Assembly: GCA_011391275.1 (NCBI GenBank)
Contig: JAABQW010000252.1
Location: 1-51,975 of the forward strand
DNA length: 51,975 nt
Reading direction: 5' to 3'
From: Betaproteobacteria bacterium
Lineage (GTDB): Bacteria; Pseudomonadota; Gammaproteobacteria; Burkholderiales; Usitatibacteraceae
Shown here: one piece after another, positions 9,673 through 17,256 of the stretch
Numbering within the stretch: position 1 is the first letter of the stretch
How the letters are laid out: every line of letters starts with the position of its first letter
Notes under the pieces: model-generated
Databases searched by the model: none
Told to the model about the DNA's origin: nothing
The model's input: only the letters and a program-made list of their open reading frames with translations
Made by a program: the position numbers and the translations under genes

Positions 9673-10995
9673 ATGAACGCCAAACGCCCCCTCCTGCCGC
9701 GATCCGCGGCACCCGGCTGCGGCGTCTTCCTGATGATCCTGCTTGCGATGCCCGCCCACGCGGCGCCCGCGCGCCCGCTCACGCCCGTCGAGGCGGTGGG
9801 CAAGCGGATCTTCTTCGACGCCGGCCTGTCCCGAAATCGCAACCAGTCCTGCGCGACCTGCCATGCGCCCGCGGCCGGGTTTGCCGGCCCGCACACGGCG
9901 ATCAACGCCGGCGGTGCCGTCTACGAAGGGTCCGTCCCCGGGCGCTTCGGCAACCGCAGGCCGCAGTCGGCCGCCTACGCGACGCCGTCGCCGGTGTTCC
10001 ATTCGCGCGTGGAAGAGGGCGAGAAGCTCTACGTGGGCGGCAATTTCTGGGACGGGCGCGCGACCGGCGAGCGCCTGGGCTCCCCCGCCGCCGAGCAGGC
10101 GCAGGGGCCCTTCCTCAATCCCGTGGAGCAGGGGCTGCCGGATGCCGCGTGCGTGGTGCAGCGCGTGTGCGCCGCGGACTACGGGGCGGATTTCCGCGCG
10201 CTGCATCCGCAGTCGTGCGAGATCGCCTTCCCGAAGGGGCTCGACGAGGCCTGCGCGAATGGGCGCCCCGTGAAGCTCGCCCCCGCCGTGCGCAGGCAGG
10301 TGCAGGCCACCTACGACCACATCGCCCTCGCCATCGCGGCGTTCGAGCACTCGCCCGAGGTGAACGCATACTCGTCCAGGTTCGACGCGGTCCAGGCCGG
10401 ACGCGCGAGCTTCACGGCGCAGGAGGCCCAGGGTCTCGAGCTCTACAAGGGCAAGGGCAAGTGCGCCGACTGCCACCCCGTGGACAAGGGCCCGGGCGGG
10501 GAGCCGCCCCTCTTCACCGACAACACCTTCGACAACCTGGGCGTGCCGCGCAACCCGGCCAACCCCTGGTACAGGCAGGCGAAGCTCAATCCGTCTGGCA
10601 CGAAGTGGGTGGACGAGGGCCTGGGCGCGTTCCTGCGCGGGCGCAAGGACCTGCGGCGCGACGCCGCGGGCAACGCGGGCAAGCAGCGGGTGCCGACGCT
10701 TCGCAACGTCGACCTGCGGCCCGATGCGTCGTTCGTGAAGGCCTACATGCACAACGGCTGGTTCAAGAGCCTCAAGTCCGTGGTGCACTTCTACAACACG
10801 CGCGACACGAAGCCGCGTTGCCCCGGAGCGCTCGCGGAGGCCGAGGCGCTCGCGCGCGGTTGCTGGCCGGCGCCGGAGACGGCGGCGAACCTGAACCGCG
10901 AGGAACTGGGCGACCTGAAGCTCACCGCGGCGGAGGAGGACGCGATCGTCGCGTTCATGCGTACCTTGTCGGACGGATACGTGCCCGGGCCCTGA
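9673..10995 (+). CDS. Di-haem cytochrome c peroxidase / MauG family protein
   Basis: 440 aa with an N-terminal signal peptide (about residues 1-31, ending PAHAAPA), so periplasmic. Two haem c binding sites are visible: CATCH at 60-64 and CADCH at 264-268, in the N- and C-terminal halves as in bacterial di-haem peroxidases and MauG. These enzymes reduce hydrogen peroxide with electrons from small cytochromes, or oxidise a protein substrate. Later segments (KAYMHNGWFKSLKSVVHFYN) match the C-terminal domain of this family. No electron donor gene is adjacent. Exact activity (CcpA versus MauG-like) is not resolved. Confidence 0.92.
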   Translation: MNAKRPLLPRSAAPGCGVFLMILLAMPAHAAPARPLTPVEAVGKRIFFDAGLSRNRNQSCATCHAPAAGFAGPHTAINAGGAVYEGSVPGRFGNRRPQSAAYATPSPVFHSRVEEGEKLYVGGNFWDGRATGERLGSPAAEQAQGPFLNPVEQGLPDAACVVQRVCAADYGADFRALHPQSCEIAFPKGLDEACANGRPVKLAPAVRRQVQATYDHIALAIAAFEHSPEVNAYSSRFDAVQAGRASFTAQEAQGLELYKGKGKCADCHPVDKGPGGEPPLFTDNTFDNLGVPRNPANPWYRQAKLNPSGTKWVDEGLGAFLRGRKDLRRDAAGNAGKQRVPTLRNVDLRPDASFVKAYMHNGWFKSLKSVVHFYNTRDTKPRCPGALAEAEALARGCWPAPETAANLNREELGDLKLTAAEEDAIVAFMRTLSDGYVPGP

Positions 10996-11103
10996 GCGCG
11001 CGGCAGCGGCGCCGGCGTTCGTGGCCGCAATTTTCGTTCCATGGTGAAGAGGGTTGACGCGACGGCCGCGGCGCGACACGATCGGTTCACGCAAGGAGGA
11101 AAC

Positions 11104-11943
11104 ATGAACGCCAAGGTATTCGACAAGCCCGATGCGAAAGTCCGTCTCGACGGCATTTCCGCCGATCCCCCGAAGGGCATGACCCGCGAGAAGGCGGAGA
11201 AGCGCTTCGCCACGCTGGGGCAGGAGCTCTTCGACCTGCAGGACGCGATGTTCGGCTCGAAGGTGAACAGCGTGATGGTGGTGCTCCAGGGCCGCGACAG
11301 CGCGGGCAAGGACGGCGCCATCAAGCACGTGGTGGGCTGCCTCAACCCGCGCGGGGTCATCGTAACCTCCTTCGGCGTGCCCACGACGGAGGAGCGCGCC
11401 CACGACTTCCTCTGGCGCGTGCACCGCCACGCCCCGCGGCTGGGCGAGTTCTCGATCTTCAACCGCTCCCACTACGAGGACGTGCTCGTGGTGCGCGTGC
11501 ACGGCCTCGCGCCGAAGCCGGTCTGGAAGGAACGCTTCGGACACATCCGCGACTTCGAGGAACTGCTGGCCGAGCACGGCACGATCATCCTCAAGTACTT
11601 CCTGCACATCACGAAGAAGGAGCAGGAGGAGCGCCTGCTCGAGCGCGAGGAACAGCCCGACACCGCGTGGAAGTTGAATCCCAACGACTGGAAGGAGCGC
11701 GACCACTGGGACGAGTACACCGGGGCCTACGAGGACGCGATCTCCAGGACGGCGGCGAAACACGCGCCGTGGACGATCGTGCCCGCCAACGCCAAGTGGT
11801 ACCGCAACCTCGTGATCGCGGAGTCGATCGTGGAGGCGCTCCGGGGCCGGCGCAAGGACTGGGAGAAGACGCTCGAGGAAATGGGCAGGACCGGCCGGGC
11901 CGGGCTCGACGCCTACCGGGCGCAGGTCGCCGCGAAGAAATGA
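11104..11943 (+). CDS. ppk2: Polyphosphate kinase 2 family phosphotransferase
   Basis: 279 aa, started at the ATG preceded by a strong AAGGAGG. The Walker A motif GRDSAGKDG (63-71) and a Walker B/lid segment FNRSHYEDVLVVR (119-131) define PPK2, a P-loop enzyme that transfers phosphate between inorganic polyphosphate and nucleotides, usually making NDP/NTP from polyphosphate. It resembles the single-domain class; the nucleotide preferred cannot be told from sequence. The last codons overlap (ATGA) a gene for a secreted protein of unknown function, an unusual partner for a cytoplasmic enzyme. Confidence 0.93.
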   Translation: MNAKVFDKPDAKVRLDGISADPPKGMTREKAEKRFATLGQELFDLQDAMFGSKVNSVMVVLQGRDSAGKDGAIKHVVGCLNPRGVIVTSFGVPTTEERAHDFLWRVHRHAPRLGEFSIFNRSHYEDVLVVRVHGLAPKPVWKERFGHIRDFEELLAEHGTIILKYFLHITKKEQEERLLEREEQPDTAWKLNPNDWKERDHWDEYTGAYEDAISRTAAKHAPWTIVPANAKWYRNLVIAESIVEALRGRRKDWEKTLEEMGRTGRAGLDAYRAQVAAKK

Positions 11944-12749
11944 GAATGCGCCGCGTTGCGGCTGCCGCCGCAGTCCTGTTCGCGATGCTGCTGCCCCTTC
12001 GTGCCGCTTCATCCACCACGTGGGGAATCGACATGACGGACCTGTGGTGGAACCCCGGCGAGAGCGGCTGGGGAGCCAACATCTCGCACCAGCAGGATGT
12101 CGTGTTCCTCACGCTCTTCGTCTACGGCGCCGACGGCAAGGCCCGTTGGTACGTGGCGCCGGCGATGGTTTCCGGGCTCGCTTCCCTGGGGGCGGGTCAC
12201 CAGTACACGTTCGCCGGGGACCTCCTCGAAGCATCCGGCCCTCCGCTCGGCGGCGTCTTCGATGCGCAAGGCGTGTCTCGCAGGACCGTGGGAACCGCGA
12301 CCCTGCAGTTCAGCCAGGCGGAAACGGCGACGCTTTCCTATTCCGTCGACGGGACTGCGGTGACGAGGGCGATTACCCGGCAGGCTTTCCGCCAGGACGA
12401 CCTGTCGGGCACGTACACCGGCACCGTCATGAGCCGACCCTACAGTTCCGGTTGCGCGACCCTCTCGGGAGGCGGCGGCGCGACGGAGTTCTCGATCACG
12501 CACGCGGGCTCCTACATCCGGATCGCCGCGACGATCGGCACGTCGGCCTGCGAGATCACGGGGGCCTATGCCCAGGCCGGAAAGATGGGCCGTCTCGACG
12601 GCCAGGTGGCGTGCGAGAACGGGCTGCGCGGGCTCTTCCGTGCGTGGGAAGTGGAGGGGAACTACCGGGGCTTCATGGCCAGCTACTTTGCGGACTTCGG
12701 CGCCGGCTGCATGGAAGCGGGCCGGATGGGGGGCATGCTTCGCTACTGA
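11940..12749 (+). CDS. Secreted protein with WWNPGESGWG motif, unknown function
   Basis: 269 aa from the ATG that overlaps the ppk2 stop (ATGA); a second ATG two codons later is an alternative. An N-terminal signal peptide (cleavage likely near RAASS) predicts export. Just after it comes MTDLWWNPGESGWGANIS, then a beta-rich domain with aromatic repeats (LTLFVYGADGKARWYVAP). I know this motif from exported betaproteobacterial proteins of unknown function, where it may repeat. Several Cys pairs (SGCATLSG, TSACEITG) suggest periplasmic disulfides. The 3' end overlaps the convergent M48 gene by 7 nt. Confidence 0.8.
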   Translation: MRMRRVAAAAAVLFAMLLPLRAASSTTWGIDMTDLWWNPGESGWGANISHQQDVVFLTLFVYGADGKARWYVAPAMVSGLASLGAGHQYTFAGDLLEASGPPLGGVFDAQGVSRRTVGTATLQFSQAETATLSYSVDGTAVTRAITRQAFRQDDLSGTYTGTVMSRPYSSGCATLSGGGGATEFSITHAGSYIRIAATIGTSACEITGAYAQAGKMGRLDGQVACENGLRGLFRAWEVEGNYRGFMASYFADFGAGCMEAGRMGGMLRY

Positions 12750-13915
12750 GGCGATCCGCCGGTTCGGCCGGATGCCTTCCACTGCATCGCCGCCAGCACG
12801 CGCCTTTCAACCGAGGGGTGGCTGTAGAAGAGGATCTCCTGCAGCGGGTGGGGGCGCGGATCGCGATACTCCGCGGTCTTCACGAGCGCGGTGGCGAGCG
12901 CGTCCGGCAGGTTCACGGTTTCCAGCGAGTAGCGGTCGGACGCCCTCTCGGAGACGCGGCTCAGGGCGCTCATCACCGGGGTCGCCAGGAGCAGGAACAG
13001 CGACACCATGAAAAGCACCACCGGCAGGCCGCGCGGATCGGGTAGCGCGGCACCGCTGCCGAGGAGGCGCGCGAAGGTGGGGAACAGGCGGTCGGCGAGC
13101 AGGAAGGCGACCATGGTGATCGCCGTGATCGCCGCGATCCCCCACCAGACGTGGCCCAGCACGTAGTGGCCGATCTCGTGCCCCGTCACCGCCTTTACCT
13201 CGTCCAGCGAGGCGCCCTTGAAGGCCACGTCGGAAATGGCGATGCGCGCCGAGCCGCCGATCCCCGCGACGTTGGCGGTGAAGTTGTTCGACTGCCGCGA
13301 GCCGTCGAAGACGAACAGGCGGTCGGGCGGGACGCCGGAGCGCTTCGCCATTTCCTCCAGCGCGGTGCGCACCTCGCCCGGGGGCACCGGCTTGTAGTCG
13401 TTGAAGAGGGGCTCGATGAAGACCGGGCCCGCCAGCATCAGCACGCCGGCCGTCGCGGCCGTGAGCGCGCCCGACCACAGCCACCACCGCGGCCCCGTGC
13501 GCCGGATGAGTGCATAGACGCCGACGAAGAAGAGCGCGCCCACCACCGAGGAGATCAGCGTGGACAGGAGCGCCTGGCCGAGGAAGTCCCCGACAGGCTG
13601 GCTCGTGCGGCCGTAGTCGCGCTCGCGCCACCATTCGGCATAGAGGGTCCAGGGCAGGGACAGCAGGGCCGACACGGGGAAGTAGACGGCCCCCGCCGCG
13701 AAGGCGCGGGCGTTGGCGCCGCGCTTGCCCAACCGGGCGTCGAGCCTGTCCAGGAGACCCGAGCGGACGACCACCCAGGCGAGGAGGCCCCCGACCACGA
13801 GGTTCCAGAGCAGGAGCCAGTGGTTACCCGCCGTATAGGAGGCTGCCTTCGCGAGCGATTGGGCACCGAGCGAGTCGATCAGGGTTGCGGTCGCGGCAAG
13901 CGGGTCGAGGGTCAC
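12743..13915 (-). CDS. M48 family membrane zinc metalloprotease (Ste24/CAAX-protease-like)
   Basis: 390 aa from a GTG start with GGAG six bases upstream; a TTG four codons earlier lacks a ribosome site. The zinc motif HEIGH is at about 246-250, and the third ligand is probably a Glu in SRVSERASDRYSLE (about 323). Five or more hydrophobic segments place it in the inner membrane with a cytoplasmic-facing active site, as in Ste24. The conserved segment VFDGSRQSNNFTANVAGIG (about 203-221) is typical of these proteases. Likely role: membrane-protein quality control. It overlaps the convergent secreted-protein gene by 7 nt. Confidence 0.9.
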   Translation of the reverse strand: MTLDPLAATATLIDSLGAQSLAKAASYTAGNHWLLLWNLVVGGLLAWVVVRSGLLDRLDARLGKRGANARAFAAGAVYFPVSALLSLPWTLYAEWWRERDYGRTSQPVGDFLGQALLSTLISSVVGALFFVGVYALIRRTGPRWWLWSGALTAATAGVLMLAGPVFIEPLFNDYKPVPPGEVRTALEEMAKRSGVPPDRLFVFDGSRQSNNFTANVAGIGGSARIAISDVAFKGASLDEVKAVTGHEIGHYVLGHVWWGIAAITAITMVAFLLADRLFPTFARLLGSGAALPDPRGLPVVLFMVSLFLLLATPVMSALSRVSERASDRYSLETVNLPDALATALVKTAEYRDPRPHPLQEILFYSHPSVERRVLAAMQWKASGRTGGSPQ

Positions 13916-13941
13916 GGGAAACTCCAACGTTCTTCGGGGCG

Positions 13942-14520
13942 TCAGTCTAGCCCGTCTTTGCCTGCCTTTTCACAGGCAGCGTTGCGTGCGTCGCCGGAAA
14001 CCTTGCACATGACCCGTTCATCCGGCTCCGCCTCGAACTCCTCGACCTGCTGCGGGCTGCCGGGCGTGAAGCCGAGGGCGCGGAGCAGGGCGAGCGATCG
14101 GTGATTCGATGCCTTGAGCACCGCGACGAATGTGTGCACGCCGTAGTCGGCCGCGAGTTCCTCGAGCATGGCCCGTACCGCCGAGCTTCCGATGCCCCGG
14201 CGCCAATGGCGGCTGGCAAGTTCATAGGCGACGTACGAGGCGCCGGACTGCAGGACCGTGGCCTGCACGTAGCCCGCCAGTTCCCCGCCGGGCAGCCGGA
14301 CGACCCAGTTCAGCCACTTTTCCGTGCCGTCGGAAGAGCGGCGGCTTTCCAGCAGGGTGTAGCGCTTCCTCAACCAGTCCTCGGAGGACGGCGGCTCGTT
14401 CTCGAACTCGTAGATCATGGGGTCGCTCAGCACCGCGAACATCTCGTGCGCGTGGGCCGCGACCAGCGGTTCGAGCGTGCAATGCGAGGCGCGGAGGGTC
14501 TTCATGACGAGTCCGGCCAT
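13942..14520 (-). CDS. GNAT family N-acetyltransferase
   Basis: 192 aa. The acetyl-CoA binding motif A is visible as HWRRGIGSSAVRAMLEEL (about 131-148), and the C-terminal motif B region reads ASNHRSLALLRALGF. This matches RimJ/RimL-like acetyltransferases that act on amines of proteins, peptides or small molecules; the substrate is unknown. An internal ATG five codons in (MKTLRASH) is an alternative start. It lies downstream of the cold-shock gene, behind that gene's terminator, so it probably has its own promoter in 14521-14570. Confidence 0.85.
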   Translation of the reverse strand: MAGLVMKTLRASHCTLEPLVAAHAHEMFAVLSDPMIYEFENEPPSSEDWLRKRYTLLESRRSSDGTEKWLNWVVRLPGGELAGYVQATVLQSGASYVAYELASRHWRRGIGSSAVRAMLEELAADYGVHTFVAVLKASNHRSLALLRALGFTPGSPQQVEEFEAEPDERVMCKVSGDARNAACEKAGKDGLD

Positions 14521-14570
14521 TCTTTGCGCTCATCTGCGGACGGTCAACCTCAACGAGCACCGGCCGGCGC

Positions 14571-14603
14571 AAAAAAAACGGCAGCCCGAAGGCTGCCGTT
14601 TTC
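14571..14603 (-). terminator. Rho-independent terminator of the cold-shock gene
   Basis: An 8-bp perfect stem CGGCAGCC/GGCTGCCG with a 4-nt loop, followed on the minus strand by eight T residues, starts 19 nt after the cold-shock stop codon. The other side has TTTT, so it may also stop plus-strand transcripts. Confidence 0.92.
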
Positions 14604-14621
14604 AGTTGCTTCGGGCGCGGC

Positions 14622-14825
14622 TTACAGCGGCTTGATCGCCGTGGCCTGCTTGCCCTTGGGGCCCATCTTGACTTCGAACTCGACGCGCTGGTTTTCCTTC
14701 AGCGTCTTGAAGCCCGCAGCCTGGATCTCCGAGAAATGCGCGAAGAGATCTTCCCCGCCGCCTTCCGGGGTGATGAAGCCGAAGCCCTTGGAATCGTTGA
14801 ACCACTTGACAGTTCCGGTAGCCAT
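14622..14825 (-). CDS. Cold-shock domain protein (CspA family)
   Basis: 67 aa, the standard CspA length. Both RNA-binding motifs are intact: RNP1 KGFGFI (13-18) and RNP2 DLFAHF (26-31). Binds single-stranded RNA/DNA and melts mRNA structure; members may be cold-induced or constitutive. The gene is monocistronic: a 179-nt gap upstream holds a hairpin and a possible long leader, typical of csp genes with cold-responsive 5'UTRs, and a strong terminator follows. Local base composition upstream is distinctly more AT-rich than the surroundings. Confidence 0.97.
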   Translation of the reverse strand: MATGTVKWFNDSKGFGFITPEGGGEDLFAHFSEIQAAGFKTLKENQRVEFEVKMGPKGKQATAIKPL

Positions 14826-14851
14826 ATTTGTGTCCTATATACAGATTTGAG

Positions 14852-14871
14852 AAAAATGCGGGCATGCCCGC
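14852..14871 (-). promoter_or_regulatory. Hairpin in the cold-shock gene leader
   Basis: A 14-nt perfect palindrome (14858-14871, GCGGGCATGCCCGC) is followed on the minus strand by ATTTTTC, so it looks like a short terminator or attenuator. It lies about 30 nt upstream of the cold-shock start codon. A possible -10 box (TATAGT, 14977-14982 complement) lies about 150 nt upstream of the ATG but has no good -35. The hairpin may end transcripts from the upstream SRPBCC gene or shape the cold-shock leader. Confidence 0.45.
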
Positions 14872-15004
14872 GTACCGCAAGCGACACAGATTGACCAGAT
14901 GGGAACTGAGTAGAGGCGCCGGGAATCCGGCGGTACTGGAGTTGCTTCTGAGCAGGCTGAATCACCGCTGGACGAGACTATACGCGCAAAACGGGACTGA
15001 TGCA

Positions 15005-15595
15005 TCAGGGTTTTTTCGCCGCGGCCGCGGCGTCCTCGGCGTCCTGGTAGGCCTTCACCTTGGCGCGCCACTCCGTCCAGTCGACGGGGCCGGTCGCGAA
15101 GCGCTTCTCGAGATTGACCAGCACGCCGCCCCACGCCCGGTCGAAGTAGGCGAACGCCTGGTCCCACTGGCCGCCGTCGCCCCAGCCTGAATGCACCAGG
15201 CGGACTTCCGTGGCCCCCTCGCCGGCGGGCTTCATGCGCACCGTGACGCTCGTGCGCTGCCTGCGCACCTCCGGCAGGTGCGGGGGCGCGTTCCACGTGA
15301 AGGAGAGCATCCGCTTCTCCTGCAGCGCGAGGAACACCATGTCGTCCGCCCCCTTCATGCCCGGCCTCGCATAGGGATTGATGTAGACCTCGAAGGGGCC
15401 GCCGGGGCGCGCTTCCACGCGGGCCTCCGGCGCGAAGAACGACTGGATTCCTTCGGTCGTGGTCCACGCCTTCCAGACTTCGTCCACCGTGGCCTTCACG
15501 GTGGCCGTCTTCACGAGAGTGCGCTCCTGGGCCTGCAAGTCCGGTGCTGCCAGGGCGAGGGCAAGGGCGAGCGGCAGCGCGGCGGATGTCCTCAT
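15005..15595 (-). CDS. Exported SRPBCC/AHSA1-like domain protein
   Basis: 196 aa. Residues 1-22 form a clear signal peptide ending LQAQ, so the product should be periplasmic. The rest is one SRPBCC (START-like) lipid/ligand-binding fold of the AHSA1 type: VKATVDEVWKAWTTTEGIQSFF at the start and GDGGQWDQAFAYFDRAW near the end. AHSA1-type domains are normally cytoplasmic, so the signal peptide is unusual. It ends a minus-strand set with the DUF4287/DUF5655 gene 10 nt upstream. Ligand unknown. Confidence 0.85.
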   Translation of the reverse strand: MRTSAALPLALALALAAPDLQAQERTLVKTATVKATVDEVWKAWTTTEGIQSFFAPEARVEARPGGPFEVYINPYARPGMKGADDMVFLALQEKRMLSFTWNAPPHLPEVRRQRTSVTVRMKPAGEGATEVRLVHSGWGDGGQWDQAFAYFDRAWGGVLVNLEKRFATGPVDWTEWRAKVKAYQDAEDAAAAAKKP

Positions 15596-15605
15596 GGCGG
15601 GTCCC

Positions 15606-16157
15606 TCACGCCTGGTCGTAGGCGGCGTGTAGCCAACCCACGAGCTCGTCGTCGATGTCCTTCGCGGTCGCCACGCGCACGCGGTGGCTCACCATCGCGT
15701 TGAAGCTGCCCGAGGCTTCCAGCCGTCCCCGGGGCGCCATGCCCTTCAGGTTGATGCCGACGTCGAGGCGGTCGGCGGTGGAGGGCTGCACGAGCGCGAA
15801 CTGCTTCGAGCGGCGCAGGCTCACGTAGGTCTTCTTGGGCGAGAACTCGACGTCGCCGCCGAACTTCGCGACAGCCTTCGCGAGCTGGTCGTAGAGGGGC
15901 CGCAGCGCCGCCTTCTTGCCGGCGTACTGCGCCTCGACGAGGTCGTCGCCGGCGGGCGCGGGCGCGTCGCCCTTCAACACCGTCATCGCCACGAGGTTCG
16001 CGTAGCCGTGGCCCATGCCGTGCTTCTCCTTCAGGTGCTTCACGATCTCGCCGTGCTTCGCGAGCTTTTCCTTCTTCGCGATCGCCACCCACGCCTCGAA
16101 GGGCTTTCCCGTGTTCTTCTCGTAGTTGGCGATCATCGTCGCCGTCGCGTCGTCCAT
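15606..16157 (-). CDS. DUF4287 and DUF5655 domain protein
   Basis: 183 aa with two recognisable small domains: DUF4287 in about residues 5-65 (YEKNTGKPFEAWVAIAKK, then KHGMGHGYANLV) and DUF5655 in about 80-180 (LRPLYDQLAKAVAKFGGDVE, KKTYVSLRRSKQFALVQP). Both are of unknown function; DUF5655 proteins are DUF1801-like small cytoplasmic proteins. The ribosome site is GGAGGAAACG before the ATG. The repeat element at 16172-16302 separates it from the upstream SRPBCC gene, which probably once shared its operon. Confidence 0.82.
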   Translation of the reverse strand: MDDATATMIANYEKNTGKPFEAWVAIAKKEKLAKHGEIVKHLKEKHGMGHGYANLVAMTVLKGDAPAPAGDDLVEAQYAGKKAALRPLYDQLAKAVAKFGGDVEFSPKKTYVSLRRSKQFALVQPSTADRLDVGINLKGMAPRGRLEASGSFNAMVSHRVRVATAKDIDDELVGWLHAAYDQA

Positions 16158-16171
16158 CGTTTCCTCCTCCC

Positions 16172-16302
16172 GAAAAAGTGGACTTCCTCTATTGGGACGG
16201 TTCTACAGAACCGGTCTATTCAGGAACTGGTGCACGGACTTCGCCGATTAGGGAATAGACCGGTTCTGTAGAACCGTCCCAATAGAGGAAATCCACTTTT
16301 TC
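16172..16302. repeat. Long inverted-repeat (REPIN-like) element
   Basis: Two 49-nt arms (16172-16220 and 16254-16302) are complementary at 48 of 49 positions and flank a 33-nt spacer. Each arm contains its own palindrome, CGGTTCT-AC-AGAACCG. The outer ends read GAAAAAG/CTTTTTC, as in the parE-parC element. The spacer starts with C followed by AGGAACTG, and the same 8-mer occurs at the same offset at 7222-7229. On the minus strand the element starts one base after the SRPBCC stop codon (16304) and ends just before the DUF4287 ribosome site. Confidence 0.9.
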
Positions 16303-16303
16303 G

Positions 16304-16825
16304 TCAGTCGAGCGGCCAGTTCCCGGACTTGGTCTTCGCCGGAAGCACGAACTCCAGCGCGCCGAACATCGCGTACATGAGCCGCGTGCCCAGCGGCGGG
16401 CGGCCGGTCTCGACGATGGCCTTGAGGGTGCGCAGGATGAAGTCGCCGCCCTTCATCATCTCCTTCTCCGTGCCCGTGCCGGCGGGGATGTTCTCGACGG
16501 TAAGCGTCACCTCGACGCCGCCGTCGACCTTCCTCAGGTCGTAGACCACGGTGCAGGAGGGATCGTCGTACTGGGTGAAGCGGTGCGTGTGGGCGAACCG
16601 CGTGGGCGGCTCGTGCGCGACGACCTCCCCCACGACGATGGCATGCCTGCCGCTGCCCGTGCGCATCTGCATCCTGCGCCCGCGCACGAGGCCGGGCTCG
16701 CCCAGCGTGAGCACGGCGTTGAAGATCGCGCCCTGCGGCTCGCCCGTCTTGGTGAGCTCGCGGAACACCGCCTCCATCGTGCCGTCGATGACGATCCGGA
16801 ACACCGCTTTCGTCGGTTCAGCCAC
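16304..16825 (-). CDS. SRPBCC (AHSA1-like) domain protein
   Basis: 173 aa from a GTG start with AGGGAGG upstream; the first 8 nt overlap the ArsR gene. The single START-like fold (AVFRIVIDGTMEAVFRELTK, DDPSCTVVYDLRKVDGGVEVTLTVEN) has no signal peptide, so it is cytoplasmic. ArsR regulators paired with SRPBCC/AHSA1 genes are common in bacteria; the SRPBCC protein may bind the hydrophobic ligand or help detoxify it. That is family knowledge, and the ligand here is unknown. Confidence 0.85.
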   Translation of the reverse strand: MAEPTKAVFRIVIDGTMEAVFRELTKTGEPQGAIFNAVLTLGEPGLVRGRRMQMRTGSGRHAIVVGEVVAHEPPTRFAHTHRFTQYDDPSCTVVYDLRKVDGGVEVTLTVENIPAGTGTEKEMMKGGDFILRTLKAIVETGRPPLGTRLMYAMFGALEFVLPAKTKSGNWPLD

Positions 16826-17180
16826 GTGCGCCTCCCTTCGCTCCGGCCAGCGGAACCGGGGCGTTCTCGAGCCGGTACTTCATGCGCGCGAGCCGCCCCG
16901 CCCAGTAATCGCTGAACTCCGTGGTCCAGCGGTCGTAGATCATGTGGATGGGCACCGGGTTGAACCACAGCCGCCGTTCGCGCCCCGCCTTTTCGGAGAC
17001 CACGAGGTTGGCCGATTCGAGGGCCGCCAGGTGCTTCATCACCGCGATGCGCCCGATGTCGAAGAACCCGCAGACATGGTTCACGTTGCATCCCGGCTCC
17101 TTCTTGAGGATGTCCAGGATGCGCCGCCGCGGCTCGCTTGCGAGCGCGGCGAACACGGCGTCCATCTCGTCGTTCTTCAT
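16818..17180 (-). CDS. ArsR-type winged-helix transcriptional regulator
   Basis: 120 aa. The HTH is clear: ALASEPRRRILDILKKEPGC, then DIGRIAVMKHLAALESANLVV, with a wing (EKAGRERRLWFNPVPI). No ArsR metal-binding CxC is seen, which fits the ligand-sensing subgroup paired with SRPBCC genes. First gene of a minus-strand operon (regulator, SRPBCC, then past a repeat element DUF4287/DUF5655 and exported SRPBCC). A palindrome at 17199-17214 sits 18 nt before its start codon and is the obvious autoregulatory site. Confidence 0.9.
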   Translation of the reverse strand: MKNDEMDAVFAALASEPRRRILDILKKEPGCNVNHVCGFFDIGRIAVMKHLAALESANLVVSEKAGRERRLWFNPVPIHMIYDRWTTEFSDYWAGRLARMKYRLENAPVPLAGAKGGARG

Positions 17181-17198
17181 CCGTCGGGTGCCTTATAA

Positions 17199-17214
17199 GT
17201 CACCCAAAGGTGAC
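17199..17214 (-). promoter_or_regulatory. Candidate operator of the ArsR-type regulator
   Basis: Perfect inverted repeat GTCACC-CAAA-GGTGAC in an AT-richer stretch (CATATTG and CTTATAA flank it), 18 nt upstream of the regulator start. Size, symmetry and position fit a winged-helix dimer site overlapping the promoter. Binding is inferred. Confidence 0.6.
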
Positions 17215-17256
17215 ATATTGGGGAAGGCGGTGTCAAGCGGGCGCGGACCCGGCGGT

